A DNA stretch of 60,000 nt from Botryococcus braunii. Its lineage: Eukaryota; Chlorophyta; Trebouxiophyceae. The notes below the pieces were generated by a model. That model worked only from the letters and a program-made list of their open reading frames with translations, was not told where the DNA came from and did not search any database. The stretch is from NCBI GenBank assembly GCA_002005505.1, contig MVGU01000840.1, positions 7,501 through 67,500 on the forward strand, read 5' to 3'. Below are positions 43,505 through 56,300 of the stretch, one piece after another. The number at the start of each line of letters is the position of its first letter. The first letter of the stretch is position 1. The translations under genes and the position numbers were made by a program.

Positions 43505-43752
43505 CTCTGCTGCCATTGGTCCCATGAAGTTGAGGCCTTCGATGAGTCCCAGGCCTGAATTGGCAAGGACGCGGCCCGCCAGGTCAGCGGGGTTGCGGAT
43601 CATGTTGAGGGCGTTGCCAGAAGATCAGGCAGCCCTCTGGTTCCAGAACAAGGTCGGGTATGCCGACCCCCGCGGTATGACCCCGCAGAGCCGCCCCATT
43701 TGCTTCAGGTCTCCCAGCGATGAAACTCCCGAGGCGGCCCTTCTCAGCAGGC
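43505..43752 (-). pseudogene. Exon-like block with in-frame stop; function not recognised
   Basis: Bounded by a 3' splice-like GGGGCAG at 43753 and a 5' splice-like GAG|GTGTGG at 43505. The best frame reads LLRRAASGVSSLGDLKQMGR, VIPRGSAYPTLFWNQRAA, a TGA, then GNALNMIRNPADLAGRVLAN and GLGLIEGLNFMGPMAAE. Both sides of the TGA look protein-like and share one frame. A second frame (PAEKGRLGSFIAGRP...) is open over the first two-thirds. It could be a decaying exon, two exons, or chance. Confidence 0.35.
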
Positions 43753-43775
43753 CTGCCCCAAGACAAATAAAGAAT

Positions 43776-43822
43776 AGTAAATAAAATAAAATAAAATAAA
43801 ATAAAATAAAATAAAATAAAGT
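43776..43822. repeat. (AAAAT)n pentanucleotide repeat
   Basis: About nine copies of AAAAT/TAAAA. Confidence 0.95.
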
Positions 43823-43914
43823 AAAACTAAGACTCGAGGAAACAAATGAAAAATCTCAGGCGCTCAAATTCCAACGCAGCGAGCCAGTCCCACACACGAT
43901 CTGCAAATCTGAAA

Positions 43915-44226
<312 letters not shown>

Positions 44227-44706
44227 GGCCACCCACAGGCCAGGCCAAGCCACGCCAATCCACGAACCGGGTCGAGTCCTTGAAGCAAGCCAGGAGTTCG
44301 ACGACCCACAGTCTCCACCACAGGACAATGCAGGCGGACCCGAGGAAAAAGAACAGAACAAAAGGGGAGAGAAAGATAAAACCCCACCCCCCACCCCCAG
44401 TCCAAAACCGAAAACAGCCCCATGCTTTGAAGGCATACGCATGGATCCTAGCTTAGACTGCAATCTCTAAACAAGGGTCCTGGCTGTTAGACTGCAACCC
44501 TGCCGCATGAGTCTTTGCGTCATGCATGCAAGCACACATCCATGCATTCTGGGCATCGAAATTCAATCAGACATGTATGCAATTTGTCTTCAAGCTCCCA
44601 TCATGCTGGTTTACTGTTGGGCAGGGTGGATCTTGCTGTTGGCATGAGTGAGTTCAACGGGGAACAACAGCGATTGCAGGCCACATTTAGCTTCTACATC
44701 GGCAAC

Positions 44707-44878
44707 CAGTAATAACGGCCCAGCGCAGGCCGTACATCGGCACCAACTGTTCGCTCTGAAGAGCTAAATACAAGGGAGTCACGCCAGGCTTGTAAGCATT
44801 TCCTTTCTGAAACAGGTTTTCTATCTTTCCAGCGTACGGGGCTTCAAAGTGATGGGCCAGTGCAAATGGAGTCCATAT
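44707..44878 (-). CDS. Probable host-gene internal exon; function not recognised
   Basis: On the minus strand a 3' splice site (GCTGCTTTTAG|ATATGG at 44879) leads into an open 57-codon frame: IWTPFALAHHFEAPYAGKIE, NLFQKGNAYKPGVTPLYLAL, QSEQLVPMYGLRWAVIT, followed by a GT at 44706. GVTPLYLAL superficially recalls an ankyrin repeat helix, but no second repeat is visible. The clean splice acceptor and composition argue for a real exon. Confidence 0.45.
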
Positions 44879-45033
44879 CTAAAAGCAGCAGCATTTAGCA
44901 AGTGGTGTGAAAGAGGGTTGAATAGTTGCATTTGGTAAGACAGTAGCATTCAATGTGTGACATAATTGCCAAACCCAGCCTGTTGCCTGTACAAGGTTCT
45001 AAGACACCTTGACAACACACGCCCGCACGCGCC

Positions 45034-45096
<63 letters not shown>

Positions 45097-45129
45097 ACAG
45101 ACAGACACACGCACACGCACACGCACACA

Positions 45130-45170
<41 letters not shown>
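45034..45170. repeat. (CA)n microsatellite with AGACA/ACGCAC interruptions
   Basis: About 135 bp, nearly all CA. Confidence 0.97.
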
Positions 45171-45312
45171 CACGCACATGCCTATGTCCCCAAACAAGAA
45201 GATGCATTGATGTGTATCCAGGAATGCATGCAACATGACTTCTCGAAAACTCAATCCAAAATGGAAGAAAGAAAGGAGATACTGCATCCAGACCCATCCA
45301 ATTTCTCTCAGG

Positions 45313-45534
45313 GGTAGGGGGGGGGGGCACGCCGGAAGGGCCAAAGGGGGCAACCAGCTCCACTGGCTCTGATAAGCCAGAAACTCCTTGAAGAAGAAAT
45401 TTCGGTCCGCGAGATATAGTCACTTCCATCTTGATGTCCTCCCAGGACGGAGGCACGCCCTGCGACGGGTCCACCTGCACCGCCAGAGCGCTGCTGGGTC
45501 GTGCATGGAGGCTTTCACCTGCACCTCTCCTTTC
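45313..45534 (-). CDS. Probable host-gene internal exon, weakly ABC-transporter-like
   Basis: A 3' splice site (GATTTCATTTAG|GAAAGG at 45535) is followed in phase 0 by [59 protein letters not shown]. The string W.D...V.....K.LLQGVSG....VELVA..GPSG resembles the start of an ABCG-type nucleotide-binding domain up to the first half of Walker A (GPSGxGK[ST]). However, the exon ends there (GGC|GTGCCC) and no GKTTLL continuation is visible in the window, so the assignment is only a suggestion. Confidence 0.45.
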
Positions 45535-45892
45535 CTAAATGAAATCAACAATATAAACCGACAACCAAAAGCTGGATACCCACAAACCCATCAAGGAAGG
45601 AGCCTTTGACATTTCTTATCGAGGTTCCTCTCGTAGCCCCTTCCCCTCCCTTCCCCAAATCTGTACCTGGGCCCCTCTCTTAACCCCCCCCCCCCCAACC
45701 TTTTCCTCTTAGAACCCCCCCAGAGCATTTTTGGTATGTTTGTTCCCCGTCCATGAGCATTAACCCAACGCGGCCGAGCAGCTTTTTGGGCCCCTTCACA
45801 AATGCTCAGGTACTACTGTCCACTTGCATATATTCTTAGTGTACATGCTTCTTACACAAACTTCAAAACATGGCTGACCTTCCCTCGCTCCC

Positions 45893-46335
<443 letters not shown>

Positions 46336-46804
46336 GGGAGGGAGAGGAGGGGGGGTTTGAGGAAGAATTGTTTTTCACATACACAAGTGGGACTCTGGGA
46401 CAACGGAGGATGGGTAGTTATAGGTACATGATAGCAATCCAGGAGGTAAACTGCACTTGGGGACTTGCTACTGACCTCGTTTGGGCAGTTAGCTTCGATT
46501 GGCATGTATGCAGTAGGAAGACATGTGAAGAGAATGTTGAAGTGAGAATGTTGAATATATGCATTAACAAGACCACAAACTGTGTCAGAGCACATTGGTG
46601 AGGGCAACCACTAATTCCCAGTGCTTACAGATGGCTCAAGGCAAGAGACTGATGTAGGGCAATCGCGTCCTCTTCGACCGCACCCACCTAACCCATTGCC
46701 GAGCTTCGAAGCGAAAGGGAATTCCCTTTCTTCCTGCTGCCGAAGAAAATCCATCCTGTCTACACGACCAGAGCGCAAAAGATGGCCGGGGACGGGCAAG
46801 TTAC
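46336..46804. other. Putative intron/spacer
   Basis: No clear feature. On the minus strand it follows the 5' splice-like site at 46804. Confidence 0.4.
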
Positions 46805-46928
46805 TGCAAGTAGGAGCGAAGAACACGACTGCCAGCATAGTCAGGAACCAGTTGGCGACATACAGCCGCCGATAGCTGCCCTCATCAAGCTTTGGATCAA
46901 TATCCGTATCATCCGGCAGTGATCTCAT
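46805..46928 (-). CDS. Possible first exon of a membrane-anchored protein
   Basis: An ATG at 46928-46926 opens MRSLPDDTDIDPKLDEGSYR, then RLYVANWFLTMLAVVFFAPT, a single ~18-residue hydrophobic segment after a short acidic N-terminus (type II signal-anchor-like). TTGCA|GTAACT at 46805/46804 is a plausible 5' splice site, leaving 41 codons plus one base. If the minus-strand exons downstream belong to the same gene, this would anchor their Cys-rich region outside the cytosol. The link is inference. Confidence 0.4.
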
Positions 46929-46949
46929 CCTACCATTCACACTCGCCCT

Positions 46950-47485
46950 TTTAAAGTTTTTGTTTTGCCTAGGTTCAGGACATAAATCTAAACATGATAG
47001 TATTATGCACAGTCCGACGTTTCTAGCAACCGCCGTACCTTCCCTGGACTATGGATAATAGTTTGCAGAATCATGTAAGTCACCCGGAAATTTGTGTTCG
47101 AAGATACTTGCCTGCTATAGGCTATTGAAATTTGGCGTGGGACGTCGATCCGAATACGGTAATGCTGCCGAATAAAAACACATATATGCATAGATGGCTT
47201 GGGAAACCACCTAGGAGACTTATAATCACCAGGTGCAGCTAACATTTTCCATAGAATTCATTTCAAGGGACACAGACAGTGTGCGACAGCGTACTAGGGA
47301 ATAGACGGCGTAAAGGGTGTCGGGACAAACCGACAGTGTTACGCGTATTGCTTTTCCACCTCATGAGTGATCACCAGCAACTGATCCCAACGGAATCAAG
47401 CAATCGTGAACAAAATCCTAAGGAATCCAAAAAGGGACAGGGTTGAGTGGTCCTCCGATTGCGTCACATACCAGATGAGATCCTG
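46950..47485. other. Spacer without recognisable gene
   Basis: No ORF or repeat recognised. Confidence 0.45.
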
Positions 47486-47489
47486 ACGG

Positions 47490-47745
47490 CGACTCCCCTC
47501 GGCGACGAGGAAAGTCGTGGTAGGTTTCTGCGCGAAGAAGCCATTCTGCTTCAGATGCGAAGTACAACAGAAGGATCTTCACCCACGGTATAATCCGGGG
47601 AACCTCTTCACAATATATCCCGAAGGAGCTTCACAGGATCCTGGAACTTCATAAGAAGAGCAGAGCGGAGCGAGCCGTCATAGCTGCCCACTTACGGTCT
47701 GTACATTACCCGAAAGGACCATTACGTGGGATGCCGTGACAAGCA
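47490..47745 (-). mobile_element. LINE 5'-leader remnant without a body
   Basis: CTCGGCGACGAGGAAAG, CTGCGCGAAG, the AACC...TTCACA block, GGATCCTGGA...TTCATAAG, AGCAGAGCGGAGCGAG and GGATGCCGTGACAAGCAT correspond in order to the leader of LINE-D at 14430-14580 and 14743-14845. Only the 5' part is present, the reverse of normal 5' truncation, and it lacks the palindromic insert of LINE-D. Confidence 0.7.
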
Positions 47746-48148
47746 TTATATCACGTTTCGAAAAAAATTAGTATTAATGAATGACGCTTACCCTAACCGC
47801 ACACCATATTTCACAATTTATCACAATTACTCGCCCGGCGGACCCTCATGTGAACGCCCTAAGAGGGCGTGATGCCCAGACCAGATAAAGAATCGGTTAA
47901 TAACGTTCTGTGCGACCTTGATTGGCTGGACATGGGCCATTCATTGTATTGTCCTTGTCCTTCCTTCTTCCGGTGTGTTGGGAGGGAGCCGACTAAGCAG
48001 CCGCATCTTTTCCGACATTTTCGTACCCTTTTTTGTTTCGAAATACAACATGAAAGAAACTGTGTACGGCGAAATGTATTCATGGCAGTCGCAAGCCGAG
48101 AAGGCGATAATCAGTCCTCATGAGTTTCCGAACCTGTCAGGCACAGTT

Positions 48149-48150
<2 letters not shown>
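47746..48150. other. Spacer
   Basis: No clear gene. A frame at 47918-48150 reads into the TA repeat and is not convincing. Confidence 0.4.

Positions 48151-48240
<90 letters not shown>
48151..48240. repeat. (TA)n microsatellite
   Basis: About 45 uninterrupted TA units. Confidence 0.98.
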
Positions 48241-48242
<2 letters not shown>

Positions 48243-48408
48243 TTATTTACAGAAAGCTTCTCATTCACTTTGACACTGACCACTGTTGTGGTAGTGTTAA
48301 TTGAGACTGTGACCGGTGGTTCCACTAGTTCGGCAGGACTCTTGTGGTGTTCGCGAACTGTGCACATGCTACTTGCATGCCGATTGGACATGGCAAAGCA
48401 GTAGGCAA

Positions 48409-48669
48409 TGTAGCGTTAACTAAGCGGAAGAGGGTTTTATGAGACAGTGAGACGTTCGTGGTGTGCAACGAAAGAGTGTTACATGATTGATTCGCAAGCG
48501 TACTCTTAAACCCAGGGTGGATTGAATTATACTGTACTGCCACAGACGCGTAGTCGGGCAACCGAGCGAACTACTTGAGCGAGGTTGTACTGCGAATCCA
48601 GATCACATGGCAAGTCAAAGAGCAATGCCAAGGACCATACTAGAGCATTATACCCTAGGAAATGCTACA
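48409..48669 (-). repeat. 3' LTR of chromovirus copy 2
   Basis: 261 bp; preceded on the minus strand by purine tract AAGGGGGAGGGCA. Confidence 0.95.
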
Positions 48670-49425
48670 TGCCCTCCCCCTTGGCATAAGCTATGAGATG
48701 TTGTTTATGGCAATGGGGCCACAAACGTAAGACAGGGGCATCACGAACCCTGCTTACTGCAACTATAGATAATCACACCTCCTATAGTTACCAAACCAGC
48801 AAGTCAGAGGATGAAGTCCACAAAGCAAGTTAGCACGACACAGACGAGGGACTCATCTGCTCAATGCCCGAATACCTTAACATTCTAAGGACTATCGTCT
48901 GCAAGGCGGATCCTCTAACTTAGGGGACGAACTCCCTAGACAGCACTCACACCAGTGATGAAACAATTAGGTTGAGTCATTAGACTAGCACTTGTCCAAA
49001 CCTTAGGTCCAGTTACCCTGCACTGCAGTGTAACCTTCGCTTGAGGTGGTTTTCCAACTAAAGGCATAAGGCATATCGTCTAGAGCAGCAAGCTATACAC
49101 AACTAACTGCCACATAGTGTATCTCATGGGTAAGATACCAAAGCAAGTTATTCATGCACGGAACTACAATTTGCAGCTACACTGCAACAGCAAGTGCATC
49201 ACAAAGTGGAGCCGTGGGTAAGGAAACATAACCCATGCAAAACATATAACCAAGAGACATGCATGCAAGTCCCAATTCACGAATCCCCCTCCCAGGCCCT
49301 TCCACCCTCCCTCCCTCCCAGATCCAAGCTGGCTGGTGTTGAAGCTACAAGGGTCATCAGCCGCAAGTGGCTGGAAAAGTCTCAAGCCGCAAATGGCTTA
49401 ATCAAGGGATGCCCGCAAGTGGGAC
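48670..49425 (-). other. 3' internal non-coding region of chromovirus copy 2
   Basis: Corresponds to 26848-27623 of copy 1; no ORF of note. Confidence 0.85.
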
Positions 49426-52400
49426 TTAAGAAAGGACTGGGGCAGCTGCCACGTCATCAGCCAGATGGCGAACATGGGCAAGAGGCTCCCAAGTATTCTC
49501 AGTCTCATCGTAGCCTTTCCATTTGACTAAGTAGCGCAAAGACTTTCCAACTTTCTTCTTAGCTATGATGGCCTCCACTTCATAAACGCCGCCACGCTTG
49601 TCTGCATACAAAGGAGGTGGTGAAGTAACAGTAACTGGTACAGATGAAGACACATAAGGCTTCAGTTGGGAAACATGAAACACAGGATGAATATTTACAG
49701 TCTCAGGCAAGACGAGTCTAAAAGCTCGAGAACCAACTGCTGCAGCAATAGTAAAGGGCCCAAAATACTTAGCTGATAACTTTGACGAGAGCCCAGGTGA
49801 AAGCTGGTTTTTTCCTTGCAGCCAACAACACCTGGTCCCCCACCTTGAAAGGGTGGTCTCGTCTCTTTCTATCTGCATAAGATTTCTGCCGTTGCTGTGC
49901 AGAGGCAAGATTAGATTTGGCACTCTCTAAGGCAGTCTGCAGCCCCTCAACCCATTCAGAAACGGCAGGATTCACAGAACGTGCGGGAACAGCAGAAGAC
50001 AAGGGAGTAAGGGGATGGCGCCCATGATTCAGGAAGAAGGGTGTCTGCAGTGTTGAAGCCTGAAGTGAGTTATTATATGCAAACTCCACCATACTCAAAT
50101 ACTTGTACCAGTCATCCTGCCTGGGACCCACAAACCCTCTCAGCATGTCTTCCATGGTCTTGTTCATTCTCTCAGTCTGCCCATCCGTCTGAGGGTGGTA
50201 AGCAGTAGACATAGCAATCTCAGTACCCAATATTTTCGCAAAGGCCTTCCAAAAATGGCTAGTGAACCTTGGATCTCTATCACTCACAATGGAGGTAGGC
50301 ATTCCAAATCTCACAAAGACCCTGTCAACAAACAGTTGTGCAAGTTGAGGTGCAGTGATGGTTTTAGTGCATGCAGCCAAGACACACAACTTAGAAAACC
50401 TATCCACAAATACCACAATAGAGTCAAACCCACAGCAGACAGGTAAATCAGTCACTAAATCAAGGGAAACGCTCTGCCAAGGTCCATATGGAATGGGCAG
50501 TGGCTGAAGCAAACCATAAGGTACGGCTCCAGTCCCTTTAGTGCGCTGGCAGGTGTCACAAGACCTGCAAAAGTCCCTGACTGATGAGCTGAGACGTGGC
50601 CACCAAAATTCCCTGCACACTAATTCATACATCTTGTTAATCCCAAGATGGCCAGAAAAGGGGGTGGCATGACACTCTTTCACTACCTTCTCTCGCAATG
50701 CATCAGGGACATACACTCTACCTGACTGCACCGAATAAGGTACAGTGTCTCTCATCACCAAAACACCTTCTTCCACAAGTTTAGCAACTGTGGGATCAGA
50801 AACACACAGCAAAGCAATTTCTGGTAGGAGGGACGAGACAGAAACAGAGGAGACATGCATTACTGCCAAATCAACACGCCTAGACAAAGCATCTGCAGCA
50901 ACATTGACAGTGCCCTTCACATATTTGATATCAGGCATGAATCTCATGATTTCAGTAAGCCATCTTTCCTGCCTACTAGTCCTAACAGGAGCAGTCAATA
51001 AATACTTAAGTGCTTGCTGGTCAGTGTGTACAGTAAACTTAGCACCCAGCAACAAATGCTTCCATTTAAGCAAGGCATGAACAAGAGCAAGCAACTCTCT
51101 GTCATATGGTGCTAACTTCTTCTCAGGGGGTTGGAGTTTCCTGGACTCGAAGGCAACGGGCTGCAGTCCCTTTCCTTGATCCTGCTGCAACACAGCACCA
51201 ACAGCAAAACCTGAGGCATCTACATGCACAACAAAAGGTTTATCTAAATCAGGCATCAAAAGGCAAGGAGGAGTAGAAACAAGATCTTTCAGTGCTACAA
51301 AGGCTGCCCTCTGGGGTCCCTCCCAGGTCCAAGGCACATCCTTTTTGAGCAACTCAGTAAGAGGATAGGCAACATCTGCAAAACGGTCCATAAAAGTATC
51401 ATAATATTGAGTAAGACCTAGAAACCCTCTCAACTGTGACACATTCAAAGGAGTGGGCCAATCCTGAATGGTTGCAACCTTCCTAGGATCCACCATAATC
51501 CCATGAGGTGTCAACAGGTGTCCAAGGTATTCCACCTGCTTAGCAACAAAATCACACTTAGACCTTTTGCAATAAAATTTATGTTCCTTGAGCACTAACA
51601 AGACTGTCCTCAAATGCTCCATATGCTCTGCAACAGATTTAGAATATATGAGGATATCGTCTAGGTACACCAGCACAAATCTATCAAGGAAGGGAGACAA
51701 GATAGAGTTCATCACAGACTGAAAGGTGGCAGGTGCATTGGTTAACCCAAAAGGCATAACAGTGAACTCATAATGACCATAACGGGTTTTAAAAGCAGTC
51801 TTTTCTATGCTGTCCTCATGCATACGTATCTGATGATATCCAGAGGCAAGGTCTAGCTTAGAAAATACACAACTTCCATGCAATTGCTCGAACATCTCAT
51901 CAATCTTAGGAAATGGGTGTTGGGTCCTAACAGTAATCCTATTCAAGGCCCTGTAGTCAATGCATAAACGCCATCCACCATCCTTTTTGGGAACAAATAA
52001 GATGGGTGCACCAAATGGTGATGTCGATGGGCGGATGAACCCCCTCTCAAGGAGCTCCTGCAACTGTGCACGTAGCTCAGCAAGCTGGGCTCCAGACAGT
52101 GGATATATGCGGGAGGCTGGAGGAGTTGCGTCCGGCTCCAATCTGATGTGGTGGTCTCCAGCACGAGAAGGAGGGAGGCCTTCAGGAAGTCCAGACAGTA
52201 CATCCTTGAATTCCTGCAAAAGCTGCTCCAACTCTGGCACATTGTATGCATCAGTATCTGAAACATTGTCAGTCACTGCATTCAGTTGAATAATGTACAC
52301 TGATTCACCCAACTTCACCATCTCTTCCACTTCCATGGATGAGATCACATACCCAGGCATGCCTGACCTCTGACACCCCAAAAATACATGTGTTTTATTA

Positions 52401-53333
52401 GCATGAACCAAAGACACAGCATTCAATTTCCAATTCACACTTGGGTTAAAAGCAGTTAACCAAGGTTTGCCCAAGACAGGATCATAGTAGGTCAACTCAG
52501 TAGGGAGGCAGGTGACTCCAAAACCCAAGGTCCCAACAGTCAGGTCAGTTGACACACTATGTCCTACCACAGATGTCCTACCATCAGCCACTCTCACAGT
52601 AACATGTGAACTCAAAGGCACAGTGGGAAGGGCAAGCTCCTGCACAAGTTTATCATCAATAAAATTTGCAGAGGCTCCACTGTCCAACAAAATCCTGACA
52701 GGTCTACTAGCAAGAATTCCCTCAAACTCTATGCAAGTGGAGGAAAGGTCAAGACCATTCACAATGTGTCTACTGTCAAGCTGAACAAAAGAGTCAAAAG
52801 AAGTTGCGGGCAGGGGTTTCTCCTTCACACTGAGACAACCAGTCTGTACCAGGCAACGATATAAGGGCAAGCCTGTATGGGAACTGCAGTGGGGTGAGCT
52901 CTTAAAGGTGGAAGTAAGACCCAGTGCATCCAAAACAGAAGCCGAGAGCAATACATCATGAGAGTTGTTGTTGTGTAGTCCCTTCCAGCAGCTGTTCACA
53001 GTGGCTCAGGCAAGAGAGCACAGTCAATCTAGTACCTGGCAGTAGCTGTGACACAAGCTGGCTAACAGTACACTCCCTGTTACTACCATCAACAAACAAG
53101 ACAACATGAGCATCACTAGAAAGAAGGTGAGGAGCTGCATCTCTCTTATACATGCACACAGGATTGATCAAGTCACTGGCATGGGGGGATGTCTGAAACT
53201 CTCTACACAAACCATGCCCATCCACAATATGGGACATGAAAGAATGGCAACAACTGTGAAAGAAATCCTGCAGATTACCAAGCCCATACAAAACAGGAAT
53301 CCCATACTGGGTCACTGAACAGTTGGCAGACAT
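49426..53333 (-). pseudogene. Chromovirus copy 2 pol: protease, RT, RNase H, integrase, chromodomain (two frameshifts)
   Basis: Order on the minus strand: unidentified N-terminal region from MSANCSVTQYG (53333); protease with LLDSGASANFIDD (~52660); RT ([37 protein letters not shown] near 51650); RNase H (FVVHVDASGFAVGAVLQQ); integrase (H2C2, SLDLVTDLP, SDRDPRFTSHF, HPQTDGQTERMN); GPF module; chromodomain (YEVEAIIAKKKVGKS, WKGYDETENTWEP). One extra base in the CAA run near 52970 separates the N-terminal region from the protease, and one extra A in a six-A run (plus-strand T at 49808-49813; five in copy 1) breaks the frame before the GPF module. The central ~1050 codons are open. Either could be a sequencing error in a short run. 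Confidence 0.9.
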
Positions 53334-53379
53334 CTGAAACAGGCCTCACACTGCTGTAATACCAAAGAAGTCCAACAAA

Positions 53380-53937
53380 TCAAGTTGTATTTAATTTATG
53401 AAAGTGCTTCCTCAACTCAAGGTGTAATTGGAAGCAACGGAAGAACGTCGTAGCCACCTCCACGGACCGAGCGGATGCCAAGCCTACATCGTAGGTCCCC
53501 AAAAACATTTCAGTCTGCATAAGCCAAGGATCCAACATCATTGGATCTCCCTCGAATACAGATGGGTCTGGCAACTTGAGCGAGGGCTTCCCTGAACCTG
53601 ACGAGGCTGTAGCCGATGCCGGAGTTGCCGTTGGTATGGGCTGCGGCACGACCACAGGTGCAGGTTGCGCGAGAGAGCACTGAATTAACATCTCAAGTCC
53701 CTCTGAAATGCTCTGAGTGGTATCAGCTGGAGGGGAATGCGACGGAACACTAGATCTTAATGCAACGGCTCCTTCGAGCAGGGCACCGATATCTACCAAA
53801 CGCCTAAGCATACAACGAGGATCTACCCATGAACGATCTACATATACATAAGCAAGAAGATCTATGGATGGATCTAGCTCCGCGATGCCAGGACTAGGTG
53901 CACGAGCCCTTGAACCCGAACGAGGATGCCGAGACAT
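53380..53937 (-). CDS. Chromovirus gag, short
   Basis: Starts MSRHPRSGSRARAPSPGIAE at 53937 and is open for 185 codons. Middle: LLEGAVALRSSVPSHSPPAD; then KPSLKLPDPSVFEGDPMMLD, WLMQTEMFLGTYDVG, like the opening of a Ty3 capsid domain. It ends LRKHFHKLNTT-stop at 53380, about where a capsid core should begin, with no CCHC zinc knuckle. Copy 1 has the same organisation plus a nonsense codon. The gag is therefore either severely shortened in this subfamily or continues after splicing: ATTACAG occurs at 53365-53359. Confidence 0.75.
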   Translation of the reverse strand: MSRHPRSGSRARAPSPGIAELDPSIDLLAYVYVDRSWVDPRCMLRRLVDIGALLEGAVALRSSVPSHSPPADTTQSISEGLEMLIQCSLAQPAPVVVPQPIPTATPASATASSGSGKPSLKLPDPSVFEGDPMMLDPWLMQTEMFLGTYDVGLASARSVEVATTFFRCFQLHLELRKHFHKLNTT

Positions 53938-54007
53938 CACAATCCGAAAGGAAAAGAAACGCACCACGAACGAACGACAAGGAACTAATCCTTGTCGCCG
54001 ATACCAC

Positions 54008-54268
54008 TGTAGCGTTAACTAAGCGGAAGAGGGTTTTATGAGACAGTGAGACGTTCGTGGTGTGCAACGAAAGAGTGTTACATGATTGATTCGCAAGCGT
54101 ACTCTTAAACCCAGGGTGGATTGAATTATACTGTACTGCCACAGACGCGTAGTCGGGCAACCGAGCGAACTGCTTGAGCGAGGTTGTACTGCGAATCCAG
54201 ATCACATGGCAAGTCAAAGAGCAATGCCAAGGACCATACTAGAGCATTATACCCTAGGAAATGCTACA
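54008..54268 (-). repeat. 5' LTR of chromovirus copy 2 with adjoining PBS
   Basis: 261 bp; on the minus strand it is followed by GTGGTATCGGCGACAAGG (54007-53990). Confidence 0.95.
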
Positions 54269-54273
54269 GGCAA

Positions 54274-54768
54274 TGGGAAACGTTATCTCAGTTTTAATGA
54301 GCAAAAGCAGTCGTTTATCTTTCACAAGGTTCATGTTGAAGACCTCGGTCTTAGATACTTTTTTAAAAACTAGTCTTGATCAGAGATAAATTTGCTTTGA
54401 AGCTCAGGCTTGAAACGAGCCCCAAATACGCATACCTGACCAGCATGATTAACTAATAAATGTTAAAAACGTAAATAATGAGGACGGCATTGGCCAGCTT
54501 CCAATCTGAAATCTTGGTGAACTATGAGCGTATAAGTAACTTACCCACCTCCATGTCGGCTGATGTTGGTGTTGAGGAACGACACTTTCTTTTCCCTAAT
54601 TAGGGAAAATATACTTTTATAAAAGTATAGCTAGCCCTCATAATTCTTGTTCAGAACCTTTGAACATTGTCATTAATGGCTGCTTACAAAACCTGATCCC
54701 TAACCCGTACTCCCTACTCTGTCATAACCTTTGTGGGCTTTCATATTTCGCATCCCTGATGGTAGCAA
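54274..54768. other. Spacer
   Basis: No recognised gene. A palindrome CCCTAATTAGGG lies at 54594-54605, followed by a second, TACTTTTATAAAAGTA. Confidence 0.5.
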
Positions 54769-54769
54769 A

Positions 54770-54811
54770 ATGTGTGTGTGTGTGCGCGCGCGCGCGCGCT
54801 GTGTTTGTGTC

Positions 54812-54897
<86 letters not shown>
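54770..54897. repeat. (GT)n with (CG)n start
   Basis: TGTGTGTGTG(CG)8, then about 85 bp pure GT. Confidence 0.97.
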
Positions 54898-54898
<1 letters not shown>

Positions 54899-55208
54899 CG
54901 TGGGGAGTTGACTTTTGGCACAGGAGTGCTTAGCCCCCGAAAATGAGGAGTGGTTGCCACAAGGAGCCATCCCCGCCACCTTTCACCGATACCAACTACG
55001 GGTGTAATGGTCTCGATAATCGTAAAAATGTAATGGTCTCGAGAATTCACGTAGTCTCAGGCAAGATTTCTAGATCTGAGCACAAAGGCTCGTTTAAGAA
55101 TGACCTCACACAGGTTCACAAGTGTTCACCGTGCCGTACGCACCCTAGAAGGCCGATGAACACATGTTACCCGTACCCTACGGGTGGTCGTATCCGTGAG
55201 TACGTCAG

Positions 55209-55636
<428 letters not shown>

Positions 55637-55903
55637 CGGGGGGCGAGGGGGGAAGGGAAGGGGGGGGAGCTACGCCACTCCCTCTCTGTCTCTCCTTCTC
55701 TCCGTCTCACCTTCGCCCTCTCCCTTCCCCTCCCCCCCCCCTTCTTTCCCTTCACCTCTCACATACACTGAATCACTCTCCCAGGATGCCTTTAATGTCT
55801 GCTGGCTTTTTCCGAAATGGGAAAGGCACGGAAACGGAAACCGCGGTTTCTGCACAAACATACTAGCATGTATGATCAGCAGGTGTAATGATACATTCCT
55901 GAT

Positions 55904-56300
55904 GCTGAAGTTTACTTCAAATATGATATTAAAAAACTGAGTTAGGCGTCCTGTTATTGCAACTTTGCCCCGATTTATTGCCACCATCTGGCAATTTATT
56001 GGATACACTGCACCCATTTTTCGGATGCTCAAATTTCAAGAAAGAAAAGAAATTAATTACATCAATCCAGCCCGGAGGGCATGATGAGATGCAGACGGAT
56101 AAACCAACTGTAAATGATGTAATTCTTACATAATTTACAATTGATGTAATCCTTTTCTTTTATTTGTTGAAATTTGAGCATCCGAAAAGTGGGTGCAATG
56201 CATCCAACATTGCCAGATCGTGGCAATAAATGGAGGGCAAGTCGCAATAAGAGGACGTCTAGCTCAGTATTTTAATAGCATATTTGAAGTAAACCTCAGC
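55904..56300. repeat. Large foldback element
   Basis: The left arm 55904-56044 (GCTGAAGTTTACTTCAAATATGATATTAAAA...CGATTTATTGCCA...GGATGCTCAAATTTC) pairs imperfectly with 56166-56300 (GAAATTTGAGCATCC...TGGCAATAAAT...TTTTAATAGCATATTTGAAGTAAACCTCAGC). The middle carries a LINE-type tail (ATTACATCAATCCAGCCCGGAGGGC) inside a second inverted pair (AAAAG...ATTACATCAAT / ATTGATGTAAT...CTTTT). Confidence 0.92.

Larger units (their letters stand above)
48409..54268 (-). mobile_element. Ty3/gypsy chromovirus copy 2, complete structure
   Basis: Same family as copy 1. LTRs 48409-48669 and 54008-54268 are 261 bp each with one difference noted near 48571/54170. The target-site duplication is GGCAA (48404-48408 and 54269-54273). 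Length is 5860 bp, with no nested insertion. The coding regions are close to intact but carry two single-base frameshifts. Confidence 0.96.

Noticed and set aside
44707..44878. Ankyrin-repeat protein
   Set aside because: A single TPLYLAL-like helix without a second repeat is not enough.
45313..45534. Confident ABCG transporter call
   Set aside because: Only the region up to GPSG matches by eye; GKT/S, Q-loop, signature and Walker B are not visible anywhere in the window.
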